Notes under the pieces: generated by a model
What the model was told of the DNA's origin: nothing
Databases searched by the model: none
Seen by the model: the letters and a program-made list of their open reading frames with translations, nothing else
Made by a program: the position numbers and the translations under genes
Part shown: positions 1 to 11,300 of the stretch, piece by piece
How the letters are laid out: every line of letters starts with the position of its first letter
How positions within the stretch are numbered: position 1 is the first letter of the stretch
Virus record (IMG/VR): IMGVR_UViG_3300009425_000056
Span: 1-31,345 of that record
DNA from: a virus
DNA: 31,345 nucleotides
Strand: one strand, 5' to 3'

Positions 1-3000
1 AAGGACTATCTTCACCAGTTATGATTGCTGTTGCACCAGAAACAAAAGAATCAGTAGCACTTGCGGTAATCGTAACAGTTGGTGAAGTTAAATATCCACT
101 ACCACTTGCGGCCACAGCAGTTCCACCTGCAGGCCACGGAACAACATTTGATACTTGTCCAGTAACACCTCCACTAGTAGCAATAACTGCAAAGGTTTTA
201 GAAGGATTGGTGACTCCAGAGCCCGTCGCCCATGATGCTTGTGCTGCAGCATCAGATACTATATAAGTTCCATTTGCAAATACACCAAAACTATTTGCTG
301 ATGTTTTTATTGTGATGGTGGCTGTATTTCTATAAGAATCTCCACTCACATAAGTCACTGCTGAAATAACTCCAATAGCAGCATTTGCAAGATGAGTATG
401 TCCACCAGCTTGTTCAGCTGCTGTTATTTGTGTTGCCGCAGGAGATGGAGATGCGGATACACCACCATCTGTATGACTTGCGACAGTTCTTACTCCTTCA
501 CCAACCACATATTGACCTGCAGCTGTACCACTAACAGTATAACCATCATTTGCAGACTGTAGATGATTGGCATGAGCAGTAGATAATGTTAATACAACTT
601 CTACATGAACATTCGCAGTAGCTGTATTAGAACCTAAATCTGGTGCAGATAAAGTAGCCAGGAATGCATTAGGAGCAGTATTTGTAAATCCTGTTCCTCT
701 TGTGGTAACTGTAATATCATTCGCAGAAATCACTGCATTATCTACATCATTTTCTATAGTAATCACACTTAATCTATCAATATCAATGACAGGGGATACA
801 TGAGAATTTGATGTGCTCATTGTACAGTTTATAGCAAACATTCCATTTGTACTTGAAGTCATCATTCTTGTATTTGCAAGAGTGATGTTTTGTTCTGTAC
901 TAAATTCTGTAAATCCTACAAAAGTATTAGTTGTATTTGCTGAATTATATTTAAATGTTGTAGTAGTATTACTAAATTGTATTGTGGAAAGTGTGGTTTT
1001 AAAAGTTTCATAATTTACATTTGCAGTATTCCCACTAGCTCCATTTGCATGAGATTCAAACTTAGCATAGTTGTTAGCTCCACCAGTTCCAGTAAAATTA
1101 CATCGGCTTATTTTCATCATCAAAAATTCTTCACCCATTGCTTTCCACGTTCCAGCATTTTGAGGACGGTAGAAAGAACCTACAAATGGTTGTTTTGAAA
1201 TTTTCCTTGTAGTTCCAGATGAATTATCACCAAACTTAGCAGTATAGAGTTTGTATTCTGTACTATTTGAAATTACAGTTATAGCATATTCGTCTGGTGT
1301 CAAATATACAGGAGAATCAAAAGTAAATGTAGTTGAAGTTGATGTATTACTTGACTGAGCATTTGCAGTAGTTGATGTTTGAACTTTGTCTGGATTTAAT
1401 GTAACTTCTGAAAATGGTAAAATAATAGAACCACTTGGAAAACCATTCACCATAGGTCTGATTTGAACTGTGACAGGAAGATTTGCATCTTTTCCACTAA
1501 AGTATAGAGTTACATCCTTGAGAAACATTCCCAAAGGATAGGTGCTAGGCTCTACAAAGAAAGACTGTGCCATTGGATTAATCCAATTTGACTGTGAAGA
1601 TTGTCTTGATGTTGTGTCTGTAACAATTCCCTCATCTCCCAAAGACTCTCTTCTAAGAAGTGGTTCTCTTGTTGAGATGATAAGTTTTTCTCTATTCTGT
1701 AAAAGGCCTTTAGCTTTAAACAATGTTTCTGAAACTGTTGTTGTAGAAGATATCTCATTATTTGCATGGTCTGTTATCCGAACAATTCTATCACCAGCTC
1801 TAAATGTACCTGCAGGAATATTAATATCACCAGCAACTTCGCCATTATCATTCGTTTGTAACTTAGATATCCCAGTAGCCAAAATTCCTCTTGTGTTCGC
1901 AACTATCGTACTAATAGTTCCATTGGCAGAACTTGAGAGTCCTGTTATTACATTAGCTGCTGCGAATCCAACTGCTGAGTTTGTAATTCTATTATTCTGT
2001 GATGTAACTTGAGAAGAATGTGTTGCACTAGTATTTCCTGTAATATCTGTAATGAAAAGAGTAGCAACATTACTTACAGTATTTGATGAAATTCGTAAAA
2101 TTCCTCTATTGTTAGCAGAATCTTTAATAATTTCACCATTCTTAAATGCACCATTCGCATTACTCAATACTAATTTCTTAGCTCCTTCAGTATTGGCATT
2201 CATGTCTTTGTCTCCAATAAAGACATAAACATTAGAAAGAGGTTTCATTCCTTTAGCTGCAAAGGCAATTCTTTGACTACGAACAAAAGGAACTACACTC
2301 ATATCAAGAACTTTATTTCCAACAGATTTAACTATTGTCTCTACTGGATTGTCAGACTTAATACCAAATTTAGTTTTGTTTTGTTCAATTAATTTTGTAC
2401 TTCTAGTTTTAGTAGAAGTTGAAGCTCCATTAGACACAGCAGCTTCTGGTTCTGGATTGATTTGTTTTCCTGTCCAATTAACACTCCAATCATCCCATTG
2501 TGCACCGAATCCTTTACGACTTTCATCATTACTCAATGTCCAGTTATCATGGTGACCTTCTAAGTTTGTTGTAACTTCCGGCCGTGTAGTTTGGTCAAAC
2601 CATGTATCAGATGGTGGACTTAATTCTAAACTACCAATAAAATTCACAATATTAAATGGATTAATTGATGATGTATTACTCGTAAGTGGTTGCTCAATAA
2701 AGGTTGTACTAGTAAATGGTAATGTTATTAAATCCCCTGTTTGAACAGTATTATTACTATTCGTAAGTGAAAAATCAAATCCAAAATTGTCATAATAAAA
2801 TGGTGGCCGTAGTTGTTTCTTAGCAAAATGTATTGAAGAATTATAATCATCACTCGCAACATCACCGATTGAGTGGCCAGCAAATGGGTCAACCAGAATT
2901 CCATTTTTGAAACGTGAACCAGTAGTATTAAACAAAGAATCCCTTGAGCCATCTGAACTTATGTCTCTGGCTTCAGTTTCTTTTTCTAATACACTAAGAG

Positions 3001-6000
3001 AAGTAAAGTATTCAAGTCTTTCAATTCTCTTTTCTAATTTACCAATATCTCTCATGGTAAATCTTTTATTGTCAACGTATCGTGTTTCAATATCTGTAAG
3101 AGCAAACGTGTATGCAGGAATCATCAAAGTAAAGAGAGTCATTGAATCTTCATCATCTGGCGGAGCCACTGGATTAGATTCTGACTTACCTTTAATAACT
3201 TCAAATGTTCTATCTCTTGTAAGAGATAGTTTATCTATTCTTGGTAAATAATATGAATAGTCTAAAACAGTTGAGTTATCCGAGTCTGGATTTGTAATAG
3301 TAGATGCTGTTACTGCAGCAGTAGATGTTGCTACATTTATTGTTGCTCCATCCGCAACTATTGGTCTAAAATCTACAACATCGGTGAGTCTAAATGTTTC
3401 ACCCGATACTGGACTTGTGTATGATGGAATTGCTGCATAATCAAAAGAGCTTAGGCCGCCATTATAAGCCGCACCCCCATTGACCAGAGCATCATAAGAA
3501 TTGGCTGAAAAGTATCCAACTCCAGTATGTGAAAATTTATCATATACAACCACCATTTGTCCACTTGGAGGATTTTTGCCTGGCTTCAAAGTTATTGAAG
3601 AATGTCCATAGTAGTTATCAAGTGCTCCTGTATCAAATGAGTATGAAGCTGAAATATCATTTGCTGTAGCAATCATCATTGCATTTGTAACTGCAATTGT
3701 GGTATCTCCTGAGTCTACAATCTTAACAATGTTGAATACATCGGAAACTGGTAACTGAATTTTTGTTCCAACTTCTCTCGTTGGTGCAGCGACAAGGAAT
3801 TGACCATTTGCGATATGATTAGTAACAGACCCAGCAGCAGTATAATTATTTGTATACTTAGCAGCAGTTAGACCTTTTGTTCTTGTACTTCCAGTTACAG
3901 CATTACTATAAACAGTATAGGTTACTCCAACTTGTATTGAAGAATTTCCAGTATTCAGAGTAATAGTTCCAGTAGTTCCACTTGTAGATATTGAACGATC
4001 TTGGCCATCGGTAGCAACAGTAGTACCACCACCACCAAAAGGAATATATTGACCATTAGAAACTAATATTGAAGTAGTGGTATTTCCACCAGCAGTATCA
4101 TTACCTAATGCAACTACTGAGAAATTATCTGCAGCCTGAGCTGCTGTGTGTAAACTCCCAACTGGCCACTTTTCACTACCACTAAGAGAAATAGTAACAA
4201 CTCCACCAGATGCTGTATAAACGGCAGATTTTTTATGGTAGTATTTCGTATTGGCTACCATACTTATTGGTGAATCTGGTAAAGGAAATACCAAAGAATT
4301 AAATTGAGATTCTTTTAATACCGCATTAGCAGTAGCTACACCATTGTATCTGGAAAGTTCATCAACATCCGCGTCAGCTATTCTACAAGGAGTTATTGAT
4401 GTATTTGAAAATGTGACAGATTCAAGGTCTTTAAGTTGAAATGAAATGTCAAAAGTTGAACATAGTCCAGCTTCTGGATCTCCTGTAGTATTTGCAGAAA
4501 AATAAGTTCTTTCGGATAGAGCAGTATTACACGTTACAAATCCTCTAGTAGAATTTCCTGAGTAACTTTCAATAATTCTTGTATCGGTTACATTTGCTAC
4601 ACCATTAGCAGAACCCTGTTCTTCCATTAAAATAATACCATTATCTCCACCATGATTATTACCTTCTTCACATTGAATAAAATAAAGTCCAGAATCAGTT
4701 GAAACATCGGGACTAGCAGCAAATTCTTCTCCGACAAATTTATTTAATATGGGAGTAGTAATCTTAATTGTAGCACCATTGTATACATCATTGACTTGTG
4801 CAAGATAACCAAAATAAGCATTGGCTGATGTTGCAGCTGGAACAGCTCCATCCGTCCAATATGTACTACTTCCAACATGAACTATTGTGGTTGAATTATT
4901 TGAGTCTGCTACTGTTCCATATTTGTTGTTTGAAGTTCTTACATCATAGAGAGACAAAGCATAATCTGAATGAGAATGAGAAGTGTTCGCTGTGTTACCA
5001 GATGCTGAATAAAAATCTAAACCTCTTACTCTAGCAGTACCAATCATTGTTCTTGATTGGTTTCTATCGTGTGCTTTTACAGTAAGACCAGATTTTGGAT
5101 GAGTTTCAGTAGTAGCATCTGATACCGCTTGAACAGATACATTTGAACAATGAAGGTCAATTATTGAGTGTTCAGAAATATTGAAATATCCATTTGCATT
5201 CTTAATGTAAAGTTTATTCCCGACTGCTGTACTTGATGAATAAGTATTGACTGTAGTTGTATCTCTTCCCTTATCTACTGTGACAAAATTTGTTCCTAAA
5301 CTTTCGTATTCATACCCCTTTACATAAGCCTTGCCTGGATCTAAACCTGCAGAATACTTACTTTCAAAATAGATAACTTGGTTTGCAGTGTTTGCGTCAA
5401 ATCCTGAAGAAACACCAGAAAGAGTTATTGTTGTGGCATTAGTTACACCAGCAACAGTTGCTTTTTTAGTTGTATCTCCTGACAAATATATCACATCTCC
5501 AACAGAAAATGTAGATACAAAATCTGTGCCTATACCCTTTACAGTTGAAGTAGATGCGGCATTAATAGTTCTACCAGTAATCCCTTGATGATCTGCTAAT
5601 TGTAGATTGAACGGCGTAACTGTATAATCACCAGACTCATCATGTGTTCTACGAGCTAATGTTTTTTCTAATTCACTATAAACTGGATATTTGGTTTCTT
5701 GAAGTTTGACACCTTCACTAACCTTTAGAAGTTGATAAAAATTTTCATCAGCTGAGGCTTCTACTGGATCTGTTGCGGTGAAAGCTTTTGCACTAAGAGT
5801 GGCGACTACCTTATATCTATTTGCTCCTGCTGCAGCATAGTTATAAGCTCCCTGAGCAGGGTCTAACAGAGAAGCATCTCCATCGGATGTAATTGTAGTT
5901 TCTGTAACTTGTAAGCCAACACGATAAGAAGGAGTATTACTATATTTTTCAAGGATTACAGTTTCCGCATCTTTGAATATAAAATATCCACCAACATAGA

Positions 6001-6526
6001 AAACCCCCGAATTGATACTTGTTACAGCACCAACTCCAGCTGAACCAGTTAATCCAGAAGCTCCAGTTGAACTTACAGTATTTGCCTGAACAGTTGCACC
6101 CTCTACAGTAATAGTTTCACCATCAGAAAAAGTATTATTATTCAGATAATGAAACATTAAAGTGGGTTGTTCAGTGGCTGTTGAGGCCGAAGAAGATACA
6201 ATTTTTCCACGAGCATTAGAAGTTGCTCCTGTAACGATTCCGTTTGCAAACCCAGCAATAGTAAGGTCAACTCCAGAAAATTGAGTTTCCAATTTAAGAG
6301 ATTTTACCTCATTGTCGTAATTGAGTTCACATCCGAAAACAATACTACCTTCATCAAAGACATGGCTTCCGTGTCTTTCAATTTGTTTTTGAAGAATTGT
6401 TTGAAGTTGAGTTACTTCTCTCGCTTGAACGGCGTATCCAGGCCGGAACAAAATTCTATAAAATCCATCCGTTTGATCATAATCGTCATAATATGGATCA
6501 ACATTAAAATCTGTAGTAAGTGCCAT
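1..6526 (-). CDS. Giant DUF4815-type virion structural protein, C-terminus beyond left edge
   Basis: The frame is open from ATG at 6526 to the window edge (2175 full codons, no stop), so the gene is partial. AGGGA lies just upstream of the ATG. The N-terminus (residues about 5-65, with FRPGYAVQARE and QLQTILQKQIE) matches what I remember of the DUF4815 proteins found next to the baseplate genes of T4-like cyanophages. A short coiled coil begins near M1158 (RDIGKLEKRIERLEYF). Around 1645-1790 a sandwich-like module starts with NPMAQSFFVEP and continues with LPVTVQIRPMVNG. The rest is Gly/Ser/Thr/Asn-rich beta-type sequence, normal for peripheral baseplate or fibre-attachment proteins. It follows gp8, where T4 has gp9/gp10/gp11, so it may do the job of gp10 or of a fibre socket; that is inference. 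Confidence is high for the gene and moderate for the family. Confidence 0.85.
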   Translation of the reverse strand, partial: MALTTDFNVDPYYDDYDQTDGFYRILFRPGYAVQAREVTQLQTILQKQIERHGSHVFDEGSIVFGCELNYDNEVKSLKLETQFSGVDLTIAGFANGIVTGATSNARGKIVSSSASTATEQPTLMFHYLNNNTFSDGETITVEGATVQANTVSSTGASGLTGSAGVGAVTSINSGVFYVGGYFIFKDAETVILEKYSNTPSYRVGLQVTETTITSDGDASLLDPAQGAYNYAAAGANRYKVVATLSAKAFTATDPVEASADENFYQLLKVSEGVKLQETKYPVYSELEKTLARRTHDESGDYTVTPFNLQLADHQGITGRTINAASTSTVKGIGTDFVSTFSVGDVIYLSGDTTKKATVAGVTNATTITLSGVSSGFDANTANQVIYFESKYSAGLDPGKAYVKGYEYESLGTNFVTVDKGRDTTTVNTYSSSTAVGNKLYIKNANGYFNISEHSIIDLHCSNVSVQAVSDATTETHPKSGLTVKAHDRNQSRTMIGTARVRGLDFYSASGNTANTSHSHSDYALSLYDVRTSNNKYGTVADSNNSTTIVHVGSSTYWTDGAVPAATSANAYFGYLAQVNDVYNGATIKITTPILNKFVGEEFAASPDVSTDSGLYFIQCEEGNNHGGDNGIILMEEQGSANGVANVTDTRIIESYSGNSTRGFVTCNTALSERTYFSANTTGDPEAGLCSTFDISFQLKDLESVTFSNTSITPCRIADADVDELSRYNGVATANAVLKESQFNSLVFPLPDSPISMVANTKYYHKKSAVYTASGGVVTISLSGSEKWPVGSLHTAAQAADNFSVVALGNDTAGGNTTTSILVSNGQYIPFGGGGTTVATDGQDRSISTSGTTGTITLNTGNSSIQVGVTYTVYSNAVTGSTRTKGLTAAKYTNNYTAAGSVTNHIANGQFLVAAPTREVGTKIQLPVSDVFNIVKIVDSGDTTIAVTNAMMIATANDISASYSFDTGALDNYYGHSSITLKPGKNPPSGQMVVVYDKFSHTGVGYFSANSYDALVNGGAAYNGGLSSFDYAAIPSYTSPVSGETFRLTDVVDFRPIVADGATINVATSTAAVTASTITNPDSDNSTVLDYSYYLPRIDKLSLTRDRTFEVIKGKSESNPVAPPDDEDSMTLFTLMIPAYTFALTDIETRYVDNKRFTMRDIGKLEKRIERLEYFTSLSVLEKETEARDISSDGSRDSLFNTTGSRFKNGILVDPFAGHSIGDVASDDYNSSIHFAKKQLRPPFYYDNFGFDFSLTNSNNTVQTGDLITLPFTSTTFIEQPLTSNTSSINPFNIVNFIGSLELSPPSDTWFDQTTRPEVTTNLEGHHDNWTLSNDESRKGFGAQWDDWSVNWTGKQINPEPEAAVSNGASTSTKTRSTKLIEQNKTKFGIKSDNPVETIVKSVGNKVLDMSVVPFVRSQRIAFAAKGMKPLSNVYVFIGDKDMNANTEGAKKLVLSNANGAFKNGEIIKDSANNRGILRISSNTVSNVATLFITDITGNTSATHSSQVTSQNNRITNSAVGFAAANVITGLSSSANGTISTIVANTRGILATGISKLQTNDNGEVAGDINIPAGTFRAGDRIVRITDHANNEISSTTTVSETLFKAKGLLQNREKLIISTREPLLRRESLGDEGIVTDTTSRQSSQSNWINPMAQSFFVEPSTYPLGMFLKDVTLYFSGKDANLPVTVQIRPMVNGFPSGSIILPFSEVTLNPDKVQTSTTANAQSSNTSTSTTFTFDSPVYLTPDEYAITVISNSTEYKLYTAKFGDNSSGTTRKISKQPFVGSFYRPQNAGTWKAMGEEFLMMKISRCNFTGTGGANNYAKFESHANGASGNTANVNYETFKTTLSTIQFSNTTTTFKYNSANTTNTFVGFTEFSTEQNITLANTRMMTSSTNGMFAINCTMSTSNSHVSPVIDIDRLSVITIENDVDNAVISANDITVTTRGTGFTNTAPNAFLATLSAPDLGSNTATANVHVEVVLTLSTAHANHLQSANDGYTVSGTAAGQYVVGEGVRTVASHTDGGVSASPSPAATQITAAEQAGGHTHLANAAIGVISAVTYVSGDSYRNTATITIKTSANSFGVFANGTYIVSDAAAQASWATGSGVTNPSKTFAVIATSGGVTGQVSNVVPWPAGGTAVAASGSGYLTSPTVTITASATDSFVSGATAIITGEDSP

Positions 6527-6549
6527 TTATAATTCCCTAAAGAAATAAA

Positions 6550-8271
6550 TTAGAATTCTATAATCAATTTAACATCTTCAATCTGGTCTGCAGCTCGTGT
6601 AACTGGGGAACGATTTTCAACATAAATAATGTCTCCTGAAAATCTTGATAAATCCCCACCTGTGGCAGAACCATTTCCATTTGCAGTAGCTGATGCTCCA
6701 GAACCTCCGGCGCCTCCAGTATTAGCAGCGATAACTTCTGTATTTGTGAAGTATCCAAAAAGTCCATTATAACCAGCCGTTATTGAAGTCCCACTTGGAA
6801 TTATATCTGTTAAACGTAATGTATTATTACCAGTAAAGTCAACTACTCTTCCTGAAGCTCCAGAGGCTGCACCAGTTACTAATTCATCAGCAGCATATTG
6901 AGTTCCGTTCCAACTATTAAGAACAACAGTAGTTGCTTGGTCTATTACTGCACTAGTTGCAATATCTCCGTTTGCAAATTTTGGTTGTGCAACAAGTCCT
7001 ACCTTACGAAAATCATTATTTGTTGTGAAATTATTTGACTCTGAATACTCAAGACGAGCATTTGTGAGAACAAAGAATCCACCAAGTTCTTTAACAGCAT
7101 CTGAACCATGTCCACCAGCTGGGCCAACGACAGGAGTTAGAGTTGCTGTAGTTGGATTATAACTATTAGATTGAGACAGGTTTGCATGAAGTGTAATTAC
7201 AGCATTGGAATAATTATTTCCTCCTGCAAGCATTGTTACAGCATTGACAGCACCAGAACTATTAACGGTTGCCTTTGCATTTGCACCCTGACCATCACCA
7301 GAAATAACAACCTTAGGGCCAATTGAATATGTATCACCTGAGCCTGGAGCTGTTATAGCCGGAGAAAATGTAATCACTTTTGTAGATTGATTATAGTCAG
7401 TAATGGTTGAACCCAATCCCGAAGCATCGCCACTTGTAAAGTAAATATCACAATTCACAATACAATCAACTAGAGCAAGAGGATTACTACCAAGACCAGC
7501 ACCTGAAATAGTTGCAGATGTTGTATTTGGTGAACCGGCGAGAGTTCCAGTTTCACCAAGATATTGTGCTCCTCTAGTTGTCAAGTGTACTACTTCAATC
7601 GCTCCATTACCTGATGCAGCAGTATTTACCTCAACATCATATTGATTTTGGCCAGGAGAATTATCGTATGTATTTGCAAGATATCCATTAGACCGTCTTA
7701 CCGTATCAACTGGAATATAATTCGGTGTAACAAATTTGAGTGCATCTGCAGCAGAAATTTGATACATAAACTTCCATTTATATCCATCTGAGGTTGAAAC
7801 AATACTGGTTCCAGTTCCAGTTGGTTTAACTATAGAAGTTGTACCCACAACACCCGAAGAATTAGTATCATTATTTGCTAAACACTTATAAACATTATAT
7901 TCTGCAGTCATGACATAAAAATCTTGACTATGAAGTGTCGCTGTGGAATGAGAATATGCAAAGTAGCTCGTATTATTTGTCCAATTTTTTCTTGCTATAA
8001 CATGAGATACATCTGAAGAAGTGACCTTCTTTGCAGCAATCATATCACGCCAATTGTCATAATGAGTATTAGCTACTGAGTCTGTTGGTGTGGGTGGTGT
8101 GTTATCATCAGTCCAAGCTGATGGTCTACCTATAAAAAGGTACATATTACTATTGAGGAGCCCACTTGAGTCTGTAACTGCTGTTCCAGAAGTGAAGGAC
8201 ACCTCATCGAACGCCTCAACAAATTGTTTTGCGTTATGAATCCTAAATTTATTAGTTACTAAAGCAGGCAT
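6550..8271 (-). CDS. 8: Baseplate wedge protein gp8
   Basis: This 573-aa wedge subunit joins the baseplate arm to its periphery. The N-terminus (MPALVTNKFRIHNAKQF, then a TxYDNWRDMIAAKK segment and DGYKWKFMYQ near 165) is typical of gp8 in marine T4-like phages. ATG 8271 is chosen over the in-frame TTG at 8286 because GGAGGA lies 7 nt before the ATG and overlaps that TTG. T4 gp8 is 334 aa. The extra length here is mainly residues about 200-480, rich in Gly/Asn/Thr with GxNY or GxGY turns like those of the upstream 2086-aa protein. The C-terminus (IIYVENRSPVTRAADQIEDVKLIIEF) is a compact ending that I associate with gp8. The gene lies between the gp7-position gene and the DUF4815 gene. Assignment is by sequence resemblance and gene order. 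Confidence 0.85.
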   Translation of the reverse strand: MPALVTNKFRIHNAKQFVEAFDEVSFTSGTAVTDSSGLLNSNMYLFIGRPSAWTDDNTPPTPTDSVANTHYDNWRDMIAAKKVTSSDVSHVIARKNWTNNTSYFAYSHSTATLHSQDFYVMTAEYNVYKCLANNDTNSSGVVGTTSIVKPTGTGTSIVSTSDGYKWKFMYQISAADALKFVTPNYIPVDTVRRSNGYLANTYDNSPGQNQYDVEVNTAASGNGAIEVVHLTTRGAQYLGETGTLAGSPNTTSATISGAGLGSNPLALVDCIVNCDIYFTSGDASGLGSTITDYNQSTKVITFSPAITAPGSGDTYSIGPKVVISGDGQGANAKATVNSSGAVNAVTMLAGGNNYSNAVITLHANLSQSNSYNPTTATLTPVVGPAGGHGSDAVKELGGFFVLTNARLEYSESNNFTTNNDFRKVGLVAQPKFANGDIATSAVIDQATTVVLNSWNGTQYAADELVTGAASGASGRVVDFTGNNTLRLTDIIPSGTSITAGYNGLFGYFTNTEVIAANTGGAGGSGASATANGNGSATGGDLSRFSGDIIYVENRSPVTRAADQIEDVKLIIEF

Positions 8272-8308
8272 TTTAAAATCCTCCAAAGGTTATGATTTGT
8301 TATTCTTT

Positions 8309-8318
8309 TATATTTAGT
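8309..8318 (-). promoter_or_regulatory. Weak late-promoter-like motif before gp8
   Basis: The minus strand reads ACTAAATATA directly after the stop of the 2086-aa gene and 37 nt before the gp8 ATG, a distance close to that of the exact octamer before gp48 (34 nt). It keeps the TAAATA core of the T4 late octamer (6 of 8 bases). The 46-nt gap is the widest in this part of the operon. Such words are common in AT-rich DNA, so support is limited. Confidence 0.3.
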
Positions 8319-11300
8319 CAAGAAGTAACTCTTGAATTTACAGATTCCAAGTGATTCACTTTGAATGAAGCATCTGTAAATAGACTTGTTTCTTGATTTA
8401 ATTTCATGAAAGTGTTATTAGCAATACTATCAACCCTATATTTTTCTGTGTCAAGGTTGAGTACTTTATAATTATGATGTAAGTCTTCAAGAACCATTGC
8501 TGTATGTTCTTCAAATGTTAAATAAGTAGAATCATCTTCAAGTACAATTGCATTCGGGTCTTGAGTTACTTCACCATCTTCAAAGAGAATTAAAGTTCCA
8601 TCCTCGTTTACTATGTCATTGCCTAATCTTTCTCCGAGTTCTTCAGGAGTAATTTGGCCGGCAAGTCCACCAGCTGTACTGGTAAACCCATTAATCACAA
8701 AGAAATTTCCTCTTCCAATATTATTACAGTCCGTTGTACCTAATTCAACTTTCATAAATCTATCAGAATTAAGAGTACTGGCTTGAGTATATACACCATA
8801 TTCAAGTTTATAATTTTTAGCTAGAGAATCTGAAAAATTTCTCTTTGTCTTATCTCCATCTTCATTTAATACATGATAACCATCTTCAAGTGCTATGTTT
8901 CCAAAATCTACTTCAACTAAAGAATGATCTGTTACCGATGAAATGGTAGCAGTGTCTCCATCATATTCAGAATTTGAAATATAAGTAAATTTTCCATTAT
9001 ACTCTATACCATATGGAAAACGAAAATCTCCAATAAGTTCAATCTGACATAATGAATCTGATGCACTATTATTAACTTCAATCTGTCCACTTGAAAAGGT
9101 TTCCATATAAGATTCTTCATTGAGAATAAAGATAGCATTTGATAAGTCATCACCGCTGGTTTCGTCTATTAATCTATCTCCATCTTCAAAGAGAAAAACA
9201 GTTCCAAGTCCAGTAGGTGTTCGTTCTTCAAGAAGTATACTACTTCCACCTGTGCCGCCACTATCATCTTCAAGAGCTATATTCGCGACCAAGTTTTCAA
9301 TTCGTAAATTATCATTTGTAAAATTCTCAATTGTACTTGCACTACTTTGTTCTGTACCATAATTACCAGTTTGATGTTCCAATACCAAAGTATCTGTTCC
9401 ATTTTCGTGAATAAGAGTAAGTGCAGAACCAGCAGTACCTTCTTCTATTAACATTTTGAAATCTTCTTCAAGAGCTACAACTTCTTCATCTAGAACAAAA
9501 TCTAAAAAGTCTGTATATACGAGTCTTCTGTTAGAATTAAAGGCCTCATTCTCACTTTCAAGACCAAGATTACCATCCCCTGTTGCAGTTTCAAGTACAA
9601 TAGGAACAAATACTCTATCACCCCCTTCAATCAAAATTAAATCTTTATCATCTGTATGGCTTTCTAATGTAATAAAAGTAGCATCTTGTATAGTCTTATT
9701 TTCGTCTGAGTAAGTTTCAAGAACTATTGGTGCACTAAAATCTGAATTGAATTGGGTATTAAGTCCTGTTATACTTGCACGCCTATCATAAACTTCTGAA
9801 ACAAAAGCCCTTTCCAAAACTGAAGTTGTACTTATTGGATTTTCATGGCCAAAGTTATTATTTGATATTCCACCCTGTTCAAGAATATATTCATCTCCTG
9901 CTTCTGACAAAAATGTAGCTTCTTCTGCAACTGATTCTTCTATAAACCGAGCTCCAGCCTCTGAAAGAAGTTCAAATATTTCACCCATTGTAACATTGAC
10001 ATTACCCTCTGCCCTGACATCAAAGCTTGAAGACCTTCCAGTTCCATACGGATCTTCTAGATTACTTCTAAGAATTGCAGATGCACTAGAATAAAGAGGA
10101 GTTTCAAATGTAAATCTATTACCATCTTCTGCATACCAAGTTACATCTTCATTTGGTGTTCCGACTACAAATGGAACAGCTTCAGTATCTTCATCATAAG
10201 CTATTGGATTGATTTGTATTTCATGAAGTGAAATAACTTCATCTTCCATTGAATTTTCCATTGCCATATACAATGGGAACATACCTTCTGTTCTCTCAAG
10301 AAGTAGATACTCATCATCTTCAAGTTTCAATTGACTTCCATACCCCATGTCAATATGAACAGCTCCACTTTCGGTTTCTGGAAATTGAATCATTGGTAAA
10401 ATAGATCCAGAAGCCGACATTTTGTCTGTGATTATAAATCTGGTATCAAGTTCCAACATTTCATCATGAATTTCAAGCGTCATTCTAAGAGGCTCTAAAT
10501 CTGTTCGTTGTTCTTCTACATAAAGGAATCCTCCAGAATCATCTTCCAGTAAGAAATATTCTTCCGCGTCTGTTCCTTCTTGTTCTAGATAATACTCATC
10601 AATATTCTCTTCCATTTGAATATAGAATATATCAAACGCATCTTCACTAATAATTTGATTTGAATCATCTATTGGTTCATGAAGAAGATAATTTTTAGCT
10701 TGAAGGCCAGAAGAAGCACTATCCTCGTATGCAATTCCAACTCCCTCTTCATCATCGTATGTAATGGATTCCATAATGATACGATCACCTGTATCGCCTT
10801 CCAATAACATAACATTAAACGTATCAAATGAAGCATCTTCTATTTCAAGGTTAGAATCATCTTCTTGAATGAGAGAATCATAATATTCTTCAAATTGTAT
10901 ATTTGAAACTCCGTCTTCTTCTAAAGCTAAAGTTCCTCCTGTGTCTGTTTCAAATCCCATAATATCAGAAGCACCCTCAAGTGCAATACCTGCATTTTCA
11001 TGTTCTAGAATTAAGTCATAATCAATAAGAGGAAATTGTATTTTAAGGTTGTGAGCTATAGAAGGAGCAATAGAAGCTTGAAATAATGAGGTTTGAATAC
11101 CAATTTGAACATTTGAAGAAGCTGTATCTAAATTTGAGAATGTTATTTTGTGATGCATGTAATTTGGAACACCAAGTGTCCCTGCTACTTGTGCAGTGTT
11201 TGCAACAGTATCATTAATGGTATTTGCACCATTATTAAATAATTTGTTGGCTGCATTAGCATACATCACCACCTCACCGAACATTTTAAGTCCAGATGGA

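Noticed and set aside
1542-2012. A 156-codon open frame on the plus strand
   Set aside because: It lies wholly inside the giant minus-strand DUF4815-type gene, whose frame stays open through it; composition and start context do not support a gene.
8272-8286. TTG 8286 as start of gp8
   Set aside because: It overlaps the GGAGGA ribosome site of the ATG at 8271, and the family N-terminus begins at MPALV.
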